Position numbers and translations under genes: made by a program. Below are positions 1-11,338 of a DNA stretch of 64,000 nt, one piece after another. The number at the start of each line of letters is the position of its first letter. Positions within the stretch are counted from its first letter, which is position 1. A model generated the notes under the pieces. It worked only from the letters and a program-made list of their open reading frames with translations, was not told the origin of the DNA and made no database searches. Source of the DNA: Nageia nagi (lineage: Eukaryota; Pinophyta); contig JBITNC010000001.1 in assembly GCA_050084985.1 (NCBI GenBank), positions 171,864,001 through 171,928,000 of the forward strand. Direction: 5' to 3'.

Positions 1-4
1 GACC

Positions 5-1721
5 TTGAATAAATCCTTATTTTCCAAATTTGATAACAAAAATGAGCCCTCATCATTTAAGGAAGCTTTAAAGCATGAGTGTTGGATGGAAGCCATGAAA
101 GTGGAGTATGAGACACTTATGAAAAATAAAACTTGGAACTTTGTTCCTTATCCCATTGAGAGGAATGTGATTGGCAATAAATGGATCTACAAGGTCAAGT
201 ATAATTTAGTTGAGGATATTAAAAAATATAAGGCAAGCTTAATGGCTAAATCTTTTACTCAAAAATACATGAGACACTTATGAAAAATAAAACTTGAGAC
301 TTGGTTCCTTATCCCATATAAGTGGATCTACAAGGTCAAGTATAATTTAGTTTGGGATATTAAGAAATATAAGGCAAGGTTAATGGCCAAAGCTTTTACT
401 CAGAAATACAAATTTTATTATGAGGAAACCTTTGATTCTATGGAAAAATGCCCACTGTTAGGATAATCTTTGCTCTTTAAATAGCTTTGGGATGGAAGGT
501 TTTTCAACTTGATGTAAAAAATATATTTCTTAATGATGACTTATATATGGAAATCTACATGAATCAACTAGAACGGTTTGTTGTGGAAGGAAAAGAGTTT
601 TTAATGTGCAAGCTAAAGAAATCATTGTATGTACTTAAGCAAGCCCTTAGAGCATGGTATAAGAAGATTTCAAGTTACTTTGCAGATATTGGATTCTCAA
701 ACTGCTTCTTTAACTTTGACATATATGTGCTCAATAAGAGAAAATATATGATCTTAGTTGTCCTCTACATGGATGATCTTCTAACCATTAGGAAAAATGA
801 TGAAATTATCCAATAGTGCATATTCAATCTTAAAGTAACATTTGAAATGAATGATCCTGGTCTCTTTCACTACTACCTTGGAATGTAAGTGTACTAATAC
901 AAGGATTTTACTTATGTTAGTTAATCCAAGTATATATCATACATCTTGCAAAAGTTTGGAATGAAGGAGTGCAAATCTATTGTGATCTCGTTCTCTCTTG
1001 GAATCATTTTATCTCTTAGCTCCAACTCTTAGTTGGCAAATGATATGACTTATAGGAAATTAATTGGCAGTCTTATTTATTTTACTATTTCTAAGCTAGA
1101 TATTATCTTTGCAATGAATCTGATAGTAGAGTTTATGCAAAAATGATATGTTGAGAAACTCAATGTTGTTAAGAAAATATTAAGGTATGTTGCAGGAATA
1201 AAGGATCTTACTCTCAAGTATTCCAAGTTCCTTTGTTTATTTTCTCAGGGTTCTTAGATTTTAACTATGGGGGAGGTAGAGATTACAAGAAATCAACCTC
1301 TACATATATGTTTAGCATTGGTTTAGGTGCTATCTCTTGGTCTTATAAGAAGTAGCCTATTGTTTCTCTTTCTACCATAGAAGCCAAATACTAATCCATG
1401 TCTATTACTGCCTAGAAAGCTATTTAGCTTAGGCATATTCTAAACAAAATTAGGTATGAGCAAGCTCACCCATCTCAAATTTCTTCAAAAAATCATTTGG
1501 CTATTTCTTTAGCTAAGAATCCTATTTTTCATTAGATAATAAAACATGTAATTCGAACACACTTCATCAAGGAAAAGGTTCTAGATAGTATCATACACTT
1601 GTAGTATTGTCCATCTACTATGAACTCCATTGATTTATTCACTAAACCCCTTTCTGAAGCTCAATTTTGAAAGCTTAAGGATTCTATTAGGTTAGTGCCC
1701 TCAAGGGTGAGTGAAGTTTGA
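5..1721 (+). pseudogene. pol: Broken copia pol: reverse transcriptase and RNase H
   Basis: This is the remnant of the copia polyprotein part that copies element RNA into DNA. The first piece (5-270) has the conserved opening of copia RT, with the WMEAMKVEYETL and GNKWIYKVKYN segments. The piece at 487-816 has FQLDVKNIFLNDDLYMEIYM, then the thumb-side KKSLYVLKQALRAWYKK, and the catalytic box as LYMDDLL near 766-783, so the aspartate pair is still present. RNase H traces follow to a terminal TGA at 1719-1721, including a SIDLFTKPLSEAQ-like end near 1628-1668. The frame is broken many times by stops and shifts, and a tandem duplication (110-409) disrupts the RT start. It cannot encode a working enzyme. 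Confidence 0.88.
110..409 (+). repeat. Tandem duplication of about 160 bp inside RT
   Basis: The segment 110-270 (starting GAGACACTTATGAAAAATAA) is followed directly by a second copy from 271 to about 409. The second copy lacks roughly 20 bases around the GNKW codons and has scattered substitutions. The copies encode the same RT segment (KNKTW to TQKY). Confidence 0.85.
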
Positions 1722-2500
1722 ATTCTTATGTTGAATTCATGTTTGTAATAATAACTCCACCTCTAGGAGAATTTTTGGCTATATAATGTTAATCTGTGTG
1801 GCTAGTTCTTCTTATGCAATAAACTATTTATACATTTTGAGCATATAATAGATCATAATTAGCATTGTTTATTTATCCATATGGTAAGAACTTGTATGTG
1901 CATATGATGAATCTTTTTTGCACTGTTCAATTATCCATATGTAAAGAACTCATATGTATCTTTTAGAATTATTTAGTTATCCTTATGTGAAGAACTCATA
2001 TGTGCATTTTATCATTCTCTATTTGTGATGATAATCAATACATATTTTGTATATAGAAGGTGACTATGAGTATTTGCTTGGCATCTTTGTGATGACTTAT
2101 AGTACACCATTGATCAATTTATGGCTAGTGTTGCTTGATTCATTTATCCTTGTTGATATGAATGTGAACATGATGTATATAATTGATCTTATTTTTTGAG
2201 CTATCTATAGCTTGTAGGTTTCTTATTGATATTGTAGGTTACTTACTTCAGGTATGAAGGCTCATGGAGGCTCATCATGTCAACTTTTAGTTATATGACT
2301 ACTTTATATACATTGAAACTAGTTCTAGTAAATGATTGTATTATAAACCATATGTTAGAATGGTAAAGTAGTGAATCTCAAACTAAGATCTATACTACAT
2401 AAATATATAAAAGTTATCATATCTAATTATATTTGTATGGAGGAGAACTCTCATTTACTCTCTCTTTCTTCTCTCTCTTCATTCTATCCCAATATTGCAT
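1722..2500 (+). other. Untranslated 3' region of the left copia element
   Basis: About 780 bases lie between the pol stop and the polypurine tract, with no coding signal. They contain three imperfect copies of a short block beginning TTATCCATATG and ending near GTATGTGCA, at about 1872, 1931 and 1977. The stretch just before the tract (GGAGGAGAACTCTC near 2440) is also found at the same place in the copia piece at 15882-15960, so it is a conserved part of the family's 3' end. Confidence 0.7.
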
Positions 2501-2510
2501 TAAGGGGGAG
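2501..2510 (+). other. Polypurine tract
   Basis: TAAGGGGGAG lies directly before the TGTTGG start of the LTR. This is the position and composition of the plus-strand DNA primer in LTR retrotransposons. Confidence 0.85.
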
Positions 2511-3009
2511 TGTTGGAATGTATAATGCATTATTGTAAGATTTTGTAAGGTTATTTTAAATTCACTAGTACTTAAGGGGTATACCTAGATGCCTTAAGTA
2601 TTTAAATGAATATGATAATATAACTTATCCTATAATCTTTCTCATGAGGATGCCCCTTGGGTAAAAGGATGAAGCATGCCATATCTTTATACAATGGTTA
2701 AAAGGGTGACCCAAGGGAGTATTTTGGCCTATAAATGGAAGGCCATCTCCTTGTTATCACACACCAAAAGTTGAAGCAAATTTATGCTCTAGGATTAGTG
2801 TTAGGAGAGGAAGAAAAAGGTCTTATAAGATAGTTATCTTTATAAATGAGAAAAATCTTAGTTAATGTATGTACTCCCATGGTTGGAGGAACCACTTATA
2901 TCTTGTGTCAATTTGTGAGATTTTTTATGCTTTGAGTATTGATGTTTGAGAGAGATTTTATATAATCTTGAGAATATATGAATTGTGTCTCTTAGTATTA
3001 ATTCCGTCA
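2511..3009 (+). repeat. 3' LTR of the left copia element (499 bp)
   Basis: It starts TGTTGGAATG after the polypurine tract and ends ATTCCGTCA. A TATA box (CCTATAAATGG, about 2729-2739) would lie in the U3 promoter. Most of its length aligns by eye with the reverse complement of 63545-64000, including the CCCTTGGGTAAAAGGATG block and GGAGGAACCACTT near the end. It is more distantly related to the LTR pieces at 15359-17967. Confidence 0.9.
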
Positions 3010-3039
3010 AGAGGATAGCTCACCCTATAATCCTTTTTT

Positions 3040-3944
3040 AATAATCAACCCTAAGAGATGGTTCATTCTTATGAATACTTAGGTATTAACATAAATCATA
3101 AACTAAATTGAAACAAAAGTATTGAAAAAAGAATCTTTTATGGGTGGAAATCCTTCTATAGCTTGGAAAATAAGTGTAAATATGCATGAATTTGGAACTA
3201 AGATAAAAGGAAAGCTCTTTCTCATACCTTGTAACCCTGATATTACTTTATGGTTATGAAGTATGGGGTGGAAGTATTTTTTGATAAACTTGGAATAGAA
3301 TTGAGCAAATGCAAAAATAATTTATCCTTAATAACTTAAAAAATTTTAAATAGCATACCTTATCATATACTTCTTATGGAAGGTAGGTTACTTCTTATTG
3401 AAAGTGAAGCCTTAAAATAACATATACTATACAATTATAAGCTTTGATAAATGGATCGATTTTTGGGGTTTATATAACAACATAAACCCTTATGATAAAG
3501 ATGAATTATATGTAAAAATTATAAATAAAGTAATTCAAAAAATATGGAATGATGATAATAGAAAACTCTATTACTATAAAAAATATCATTAATCCAAAAC
3601 TTGAACATCCTTCATATCTAAATAAGATTATTAATTTTAAAAAGAAACTTACGATTGCAAAATTAAAAACTAATTCACATGTACTTCATAATGAAGTTGG
3701 TAGTTAGATAATACTAAAAATAACTTGGGATAAAATATTTTGTAAATTTTATAACCTAAATGTCATACAAAATGAAACTTATTTTCTCTTTTTTTGCCTA
3801 CTTTATAAATATATAAGAGAAACCTACAAAGCTATTTATGATTACAACTTAATCCATCAATTTTTAAACCAAGATAATCAAAATAAGCTTGGTAATTTTA
3901 TTATAAAACTTAATTATATGAGAAATAATAATTCAAATACTTAG
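3040..3944 (+). pseudogene. LINE ORF2 C-terminal fragment (RT thumb to C-terminus)
   Basis: Reading across several shifted frames gives the C-terminal half of a plant non-LTR retrotransposon reverse transcriptase. HSYEYLGINI near 3060-3090 comes first, then LILLYGYEVWGGS near 3240-3280, WNRIEQMQK near 3298, a PYHILLMEGRLLLIE segment near 3360-3400, and IDFWGLYNNINPYDKDELY near 3450-3510. The C-terminal domain follows (SHVLHNEVGS near 3680; LGNFIIKLNYMRNN near 3890) and ends at a TAG (3942-3944). The LLYG.EVWG box is typical of the region after the catalytic domain in these LINEs. The RT catalytic box and endonuclease are absent. It may have been truncated by the adjoining LTR element. Confidence 0.8.
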
Positions 3945-5439
3945 TTGATATATTTTCTTTCCTTTTTTAGATAAATTTTGATAGGTCCAAATATTTAGGT
4001 TTAAAATACAGTAAAAGATTTATCATATCATATCAATAATAAATATTTATAAACTAGGATATGGTAAAAATTATCTTTTATATGAATGAGGTCAACCCCT
4101 CCCCTCATCCATGGGATCATCTTCCCATAATAGCTACATTTATTGATAGATGATGAGCATCATCCCAACACCACACTCACTCAAAAATTTAAACCTTGGA
4201 TCTCCCAAGAGAGAGTTAAGACTTAAACCACTTGGATTATTCTATAGGAGATGAAATAGTAAATATTATTAATTTATTATTATTGTATTATATAAAAATT
4301 GATTTAACAAAATCTAGTTGATTAATTAATACAATATATGAATGATAATGAATAATATGCATTGATAAATGATATAATATAATGAAATAGTAAATGATAA
4401 AAATTGAAAATAAGTTAATATAATATATAAGTAATGATTTTAGAGTGTGAATCAAAATTAAGATTAAGGGCCATGTGCACCTACATGATTGCAAGCATCC
4501 CTCCACCCCTCTCTCTCCTCCTTTATGCCTTTGTTCCCCCCTCCTCCTCATCTTGCTCCCTCCCCCCATCTTCCTTTGTCCCCCCTCCTCCCTCTACCCC
4601 TCACCTTCATTACTGAGCACCTTCATATCCACCCTCCTCCCCCCATGTGCCTTTATCTCCCTCCCCAATCCCTTCATGCCTTTATCTCCATCCTCACCCC
4701 TCATGCTTACGTGTCCACTTCCTACCCCTACAATCCTCCCTCTCACTAGTCTATGCTATACCTTTCCCTCCCTCCCCCCATACAATCATGCATCCTACCC
4801 TCATCCCATGCTTATGTCCCCCCTCACCCATGCTTGCACTCCCCCCATGCTTGCATTCCCACCCCCCACTCACATCTACATGAGTGAAGGCCTTCTCTTT
4901 GATGCTAGGGATTCTTGTAGTGATGGTGATTAGGAGGATCACTCTTAGCTTTTTATTGGATGATAAATATTCTATGACTACTAGGGTTTGGTTCTTAATT
5001 CTTTGAGGGAAGCTCTAACTGTAAATAAATTATACTACCACCATTAATTAGAAGCTTAGTGGGGCACTCAATAAGGTTGCATAAGGGTATATTGATAATC
5101 GCCTATGAACATGGGAGACACACCTTTCTTTAGCAAATTCTATTGATGGATTCTTATAATATTTTACATACTACAATCTCCATAGAGATGATGGGCACAC
5201 TATAGACTTCATAATAGATATACTAAAATATGCAAAAGATACAATGATGGGAAAATAAACTACATTGATGAGGTTTGGGTGAGGCTCTCCTCAAGCTTGA
5301 GAAGAACCAAACTATGTTTTAAAGATAAGCACACTATGGAATTTGTAGTTGATGAAATAGTATATTTTAAACTTAGATAGATAGATATTTAAATGTAACT
5401 AGAATTCAAGTTATGTATTTTCAAGAATCACTCTATCAT
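3945..5439. other. AT-rich non-coding stretch with one pyrimidine tract
   Basis: No coding family was recognised. The left part is AT-rich. The middle (4497-4865) is strongly C/T-rich and listed separately. 4900-5439 may hold the decayed 3' end of the minus-strand copia element to the right, but no LTR boundary could be placed. Confidence 0.5.
4497..4865. repeat. C/T-rich low-complexity tract
   Basis: About 370 bases on the + strand consist mostly of C and T, with repeated runs of five or six C and loose repeats of TGCCTTTATCTCC and CCCATGCTTGC phrases. The long overlapping open frames here are a by-product of the missing stop codons in such composition. The minus strand is correspondingly G-rich. 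Confidence 0.75.
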
Positions 5440-7623
5440 CTAGAGTTGTAGAAAATAAACAAGGATGGAGAATCAAAATGATTTTTTATAGGTAGGTTCC
5501 TATATAAAAAACCCCTTATATATAAAATTAGTTCTCATATAAGTAAGTTGTAATATATTCAACTTTTGTAGTTCAGAGTGACATCAATTTCTTATCTTCA
5601 TAAATTTGGGTTCATGATTAATTATAATATACTTATTTTATAGTTGAGAGTGTAACATCTAGTTATTGTTTTACTCATCCAATTAATTACATAACCAATT
5701 GTAAATCTTCAATTATCAAGATCTATAGCTCAATTTGTACTTAACAAAACCATGTAGATAAAGCTCTTTGATATTAATTTGACTTATTTGATAACTAACT
5801 ACATTTTCTTTAGCATTTTTAGGTTAAATTGCATATGAATTCATATTATTCTTCATATTTATGTGAATATCATCTCCACAAATATCTAATGATCCTTCTA
5901 CATTTGCCATATACCTATTTACAACTTTGATTAAATGAATAATATTTTGTATTATACAAACCTTGTAAAAACCATAGCATGCATAAGATTTCTTACTACA
6001 TCTACATAAGGAATTCAAAATATTTCCTCTAGTTCTAATTTTGTCTTTGGGCATTATTCTATAAACAACACCAAAAAAATAAGAATAGGCACGTATTAAC
6101 AAGTTTGCAATCTTATATTCTATATGTATGTGCTATGTCCTTAATATTAGCCAAATTTTTGTACTTGGATGATCTCTTTTGATTTCCATGTCAAAAATAT
6201 GTTTTGTTACACCATGATATTTCTTCTCAAATTAAGATGACATTTAGGTTTTGACCTTATTAATGATTGCATTACTATTTCATTTTACTAACATATCATC
6301 AGCATATAATAACAAAATCATCATGAACTTGTGTAAAGTATATGAAATGATTTGTTTCACTTCTTTTAAAATTAAGTCTCAATATATAATAATAATAATA
6401 ATAATAGTTTTAGCGAGTTTAGCCCATATTAAGACTTCTTCAACCTGCATAAATTAAATTTTCTTTTCTCTTTACCAAAAATTTATGATGTTATGACATG
6501 CATATTTCTTCTTCAAGATCACCATTTAGAAAGGTAATTCTAACATACATTTGTTCAAGCTCCAAATCAAATGTGATAGTAATGCCCAACATTAATTTAA
6601 TGGAAGTTAATTTCAACCTAAGAATGTATTTTATACTTTTCAATTTTTTTGTTTCCATTTGCTCTTTTATTAAAAACATATTTACATCTAACAAGTTTTC
6701 TTCCAAAGGATAAATTCACCAACTCTCATGTCTTATTTTTGTCTAAGATGATTATTTACTATTTCATGCCCTTCTTTTATTACTTTGATTCTTTTGATTC
6801 AATCAAATTGTATTTGGTTAATCTTCATCAACAAATAAGTAAATATAAAATAGACATAGATGGACTATACTTTTGAAGTTACCTTCCCACATAACTTGAT
6901 CTTATTAAAATTGGAGTTTAAGGATATTCGTTATCAAATTCACCCTCCTATATTGATTCATATTCTAATGTGTTACTATATTTCTTTAATTTAAATAATT
7001 TATTTTAGAATCATATTCTTTAAATGGTTCTTACTGGTTTGAAGACTTTGAAATTTCTCTTAATACTATATCATGGTCACATAAAATCTTACATAAATTT
7101 GGATGACATGATTTGAGACCCTTAATACCATCATTATAGCCAATCAAAATACACTTATAATCAAGTTTTGACATCTTATACTTTGATATGTACACATAAA
7201 TATTAGATTATAAAAAACTTTTAAATATTTTAAAATAATATTTTTACATGTCCATAACTATTTTGGCATTTTATCATTAAGTGTAGAGGTAGGTTGATAA
7301 GGTAAAAAGTTATTAGTATTACTTCTACCTATAGTTTTTATTTCAAACTTATATCATTGAATATAGTTCTAGATCAATCCATTAATATCATGTTAATCCA
7401 TCAATGATTTTATAATGGTTTAGATGGAATTATTTTCTATATTTGTATTTAATTTTACTTTTATAATTTATTAAATTCAATTAGATTGTATTCTCCAACA
7501 TTATTTGTTCTTTGTATATTTATCTTCTTTTTGGTTTAGTTTTCCATAAGAGATTTAAACTCTTTAAACTTTGTAAAAGCTTTAGAATTTTATTTAAAAA
7601 AAGACACCTAATCTTCTTGGAGA
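5440..7623 (-). pseudogene. pol: Broken copia pol: integrase core to RNase H
   Basis: Reading right to left on the minus strand, an integrase segment (FTKFKEFKSLMEN, then RTNNVGEY in place of RTDNGGEY) lies near 7450-7580. An integrase C-terminal segment (KCILIGYNDGIKG) lies near 7110-7160. RT is seen at 6491-6706 with LELEQMYVRITFLNGDLEEE, where copia elements usually have D before V. VVNRYMAN lies near 5910-5935, and a TLTTKVEYITT-like RNase H box near 5555-5590. The second integrase catalytic aspartate reads as asparagine. Frames shift repeatedly and stops are common, so this is a fossil. The assignment rests on the order of several short motifs. Confidence 0.75.
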
Positions 7624-8383
7624 TGTAGACACATAAAATTTATTTAGTATTTAATTAAAATCAATTATTTATGTTATCAATAAATAATATTGTAATTGAT
7701 GTAAATGTAATATACAAATACAATAAAGGATCATGTAATGAAAAAATATCAAGAAAGGTGTAGATCTCAAGAGGAACTCACTAAGATATAAAAGAATATC
7801 ATTAGAAGATATTTGATAAGGTAGGAAAGTCCAAGGCGAGTTGCATAATATAATAGTATCTCTAAACACCACCTTCATACTTGGTTCTTGTTATGCCTAA
7901 AGATTGAGTTACCAATTTGCCATCTTACATAGGAGGTTTGATCAAGGAAAATGTATTAGGGACCATCATGGTAGAAGGTAGATTCTTGGATCTATAAGAA
8001 AAGGATCATCGATGGTCCATTTTCCCTCAAATTGGCCATTAAAAGTCAATTTTTAAATAAAATAGGTCACTAATGGTCCATTTTTCATTGAAGTCTATGA
8101 AACACTATTTTGATCTATAAATGCTAAATTCTGATTTAAAAGGGATTATGTGACCACTCATTTTACATGTACTTGGTGAGATCTATCTAAGGTCCTTTTT
8201 TTACTAAATTTTATAAAACTATATTTTGGTCCATAAATGCTCAATTTTGATCCAAAAGGGATCATATGACCACTCATTTTACATGTAGGCGATCAGATTT
8301 ATCCAATGGTGTAGTATTCATATCATTTAAATACCATATTTGAGAGGTATTTATTCATTCAATTAATTTTTAAGTATCTTTGA
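7624..8383. repeat. Left LTR of the non-autonomous element, with an internal duplication
   Basis: It starts TGTAGACACATAAAAT and matches 9153-9804. It is about 110 bp longer because a block of about 95 bp (8097-8195) is repeated at 8212-8304; both blocks contain AAAAGGGAT..ATG.GACCACTCATTTTACATG. The right LTR has one block only (about 9627-9720). Confidence 0.75.
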
Positions 8384-9152
8384 TTGTAAACCCAACTATT
8401 TCGAAGGATTTTGTTCCTTGGGGTAAAATTTAAACAAATTTGAAAGAATCTTAGTTTGATCATGTTTTTCTTCTAAGTTTGTATTGGAAACTTCTTCAAT
8501 AGACACCAAAGTTGATGCATTGAGGAATTAATCTAATATACCAGAGTTGATGTATTGCATCTTGATAAATAAGTTTTTAGCATCTTTTAGGGTAGAAAAA
8601 GATCCATAGTCATTTTTGTTACCTTTTGGTACAAAAAAGGTCCATCTTGATTATTAACTATTTTTAGTATATTTCGATTCACAAAAATATCTACACCTAC
8701 TTTTGGTATTTTTTGGAGCATTTAAAAAGATCCACATCACCTGTAATATTGATGCATTAGCCAATATTTGGAATGTTTTGATGTTGACACATTTGATCAC
8801 TATTCTAGTAGATACTAGTATGGATCTAGTAGGAAAGTAGTTAAGAAGGAAGTAATCAAAGGAGGTTCATCATTATTTCTAACTTAGATCTCCTCCATTC
8901 ATCATGTATTAATAGGGAAATCAAGTCAAAAAGGGCATATATGGGGCATCAAAGATGCTATAATGAAATAAGACCACCAACGATCCTCTCTTTTTATATC
9001 TAGACCATCAATGATGTTTTTATTGCAATTTAATCTTGTTGATTAGATAGTAATACATCATATTCAACAAACACAATTTGTTCATCATCATCAAGCATCA
9101 TCAAGTGAGAGATTTCAATGGAGATTTTCTTTCATATTCAAAGTGGGCTATT

Positions 9153-9804
9153 TATAGATACATAAATTGATTTTATATTTAATTAAAATCAATTATTTAT
9201 GTTATCAATAAATAATATTGTAATTAATATAAATGTAATATGCAAATATAAAGAGAGGACCATGTAACGAATAAATATCAAGAAAGATGTAGATCTCAAG
9301 AGGAACTCAAGAAGGTATAAAAGAAGATCATTATAAGATATTTGATAAGGTAGGCAAGTCTAAGGCAAGCTCTATAATATAATGATATCTCTTAATACCA
9401 CCTTCATACTTGGATCTTATTATGTCCAAGGCTTGAGTTAGTAATTCACCATCTTACGCATGAGGGTCGACCAACGATGCATCCATGACCATTTTGACAA
9501 AGGTTGGATGCTCAGATCCACAAGAATAAGATCATAAAAAATATATTTTCCTCAAATAGATTTTCAACAGTCCATTTTTGAAGAAAAATAAGCCATCAAT
9601 AGTCCATTTTTCATTGAGTTCTATGAAACCATGTTTTAGATTGTAAATGCTTAATCATGATCCAAAAGGGATCATGTGATAACTCATTTTGCATGTAATA
9701 AATGAGATATATCCAATGGTATAATTTTCATTTCATTTAGAAGTCAATTATGAGACACATTTATTAAATTAGTTATTTATGTAATTCATTTTTAAGTATC
9801 TTCA
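9153..9804. repeat. Right LTR of the non-autonomous element
   Basis: This is a direct repeat of 7624-8383, with strong similarity through the TTTAATTAAAATCAATTATT and GTAGATCTCAAGAGGAACTC blocks. It ends TATCTTCA. Numerous substitutions and small indels relative to the left copy show that the insertion is old. Confidence 0.78.
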
Positions 9805-11288
9805 AGAGAAATCATAAATGAAGGATGCATGATAAAACCTATCTATTGAAGGAATAATAACAAGTCCAAATAGATAATTATTTATTAACTCTAAAACTCC
9901 TTTTTATTTTATAAATCTACTTAAAAATTTTATCCATTTTTTTCTTATTATGAACATAACGTTCACAAAGGTTAAAGAAATAGTTATATAATATTTCAAA
10001 CATAATATAAAGATAATACAAACACATTTATCCAATATAGCTCATTACTTGATGCCAGAAAAATGCCTTCTCATTTATATCATCAATTGGATTAATAACA
10101 AAATTATTCAACTATTAGGTTACTATGGTTACATAAAACTATTATGGTGAATCAATATGCTTTCCTTTGCATAATATAATTACTCCTTGAACCATCTTAC
10201 AACTATCCTTATTAAAAACTAATTATACACCAAGACACCTAATTCAATTATTATATTTACTAATAAAATATTTATAACCAAACTAGGGATATGTATAACT
10301 TTAGAAAGAGTTTTAATCCTTCCATATTTAAATCAATGCTAACCCTTTCATGACCCATCATCTTACATGTAATATTACCTCTTAAAAAGGCTAAACCACC
10401 ATTGTAGGTTTCATATTCACAAACTCACTACCTATGACAAGTCATATAGAAGGAAACATCATAACCAATCATCATGATTTGAAAAAATACTTGAAAAAAC
10501 TAAGAATGCATATACAACATTGTCATTTTGAATTCTTTAATTCAATAAATTAAGAAGTATCTTAGCTTTTTTCTTTTCCTTTTTTGAATTCAAAAATTTG
10601 TAATCCTTCTTGAAATATCCAAGCTTATCATAATGCTATTATCTCCTCTTATTATAATTTGTAAGAGACTTTTCATTTGATTTATTTTTTAATTATGTAT
10701 TTATTTTTCTTTCACAAGAACAACCTTTTATAACTAGAGGTTTTTTATCATATTTCCTCAAGTAACAAAGAGCCTATAATATACTCAAATTTCAAAGTAG
10801 TAGATTTACTACTTATGGCCATAACAATATTTTCATATTAGTGTACAAGAAAGTATAATAGAGTAATCCATTTATCTTATTCAATTATTTCTATGTCAAT
10901 GGAGTTTAGGTGACTTACTATGACATTGAAAGCATTTAAATGATTTATCATAGAAGTTTCACTATTTATTTATAATGAATAAAATGTCCTTTGTACAAAT
11001 CACTTGTTAGTTAGAGACTTTTTCTAATATAGTGTGAGTAACTTATCCCACAAGTATTTTATTAAGGCTTCTTAAGATACTTTCAAAAAATACCACATAT
11101 AAAAGAAAAAGTTCAATTGAACTTTTTATCTTTCTATCTAACTTTGTCCAATATTTCATACATATTCTAGTTATTAGTTGACTAAAAACAATAACTCATT
11201 CATCCTTTATTACAAAAAGATACTCCATATTAAGTTTCTATAACTCAAAATTTTGACAATTTTTAATTTCTACTCTTAGTGTGCTCAT
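9805..11288 (-). pseudogene. gag: Broken copia gag, protease and integrase start
   Basis: The ATG at 11286-11288 opens MSTLRVEIKNCQNFEL, a typical copia gag start, and a KLDRKIKSSIEL segment follows near 11140. The nucleocapsid-side segment NIVMAISSKSTTLKFE lies near 10790-10835. A zinc-knuckle remnant near 10600 has lost its cysteines (DKLGYFKKDYK, with Tyr where Cys and His are usual). The protease to pre-integrase stretch (CKMMGHERVSIDLNMEGLKL) lies near 10310-10375, and an integrase start (a YDFS segment) borders 9805. Stops and shifts occur throughout. The Cys-to-Tyr changes are what G-to-A transitions would cause. Confidence 0.75.
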
Positions 11289-11333
11289 TATTTTTTTTCT
11301 AATCCTCCTACTCGAATTTAATAGATCATAAAC

Positions 11334-11338
11334 CTTTG
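11334..11338. other. Target site duplication, left copy (CTTTG)
   Basis: CTTTG lies immediately outside the TGTCGATATA end of the left LTR. The same five bases follow the right LTR at 38494-38498. Confidence 0.85.

Larger units (their letters stand above)
1..3009 (+). mobile_element. Ty1/copia retrotransposon, 3' half, cut by the window start
   Basis: The order RT, RNase H, untranslated 3' region, polypurine tract and LTR is the 3' half of a copia element on the + strand. Gag, protease and integrase would lie to the left of the window. The LTR family is the same as the one at the right end of the window (63545-64000), but in opposite orientation, so the two are separate copies. The element ends next to a LINE fragment whose recognisable coding begins about 30 bases further on. 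Confidence 0.88.
7624..9804. mobile_element. Small non-autonomous LTR element (2.2 kb)
   Basis: Two direct repeats (7624-8383 and 9153-9804) enclose about 770 bases with no recognisable coding. The ends read TG at the left and TCA at the right. The flanking pentamers are GGAGA (7619-7623) and AGAGA (9805-9809), a target duplication with one mismatch. It interrupts the integrase of the surrounding copia element, which independently fixes the boundaries. It resembles a TRIM/LARD-type derivative. Orientation is unclear because neither PBS nor PPT is convincing. Confidence 0.72.
5440..11333 (-). mobile_element. Decayed Ty1/copia element, split by an inserted LTR element
   Basis: On the minus strand the order is gag start (11288), protease and pre-integrase region (to about 9805), integrase, RT and RNase H (7623 to about 5440). 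The integrase is interrupted by the non-autonomous element at 7624-9804: DFS-like codons lie on the right side and the continuation (a LGVFFLNK-like segment) on the left. The 5' leader is cut at 11334 by the 27-kb gypsy insertion. No LTR of this copy could be assigned. Confidence 0.75.

Noticed and set aside
4434-4942. Overlapping proline-rich frames of up to 152 codons and a glycine-rich minus frame
   Set aside because: The C/T-rich composition lacks stop codons in several frames at once; there is no domain, and nothing suggests a real gene.
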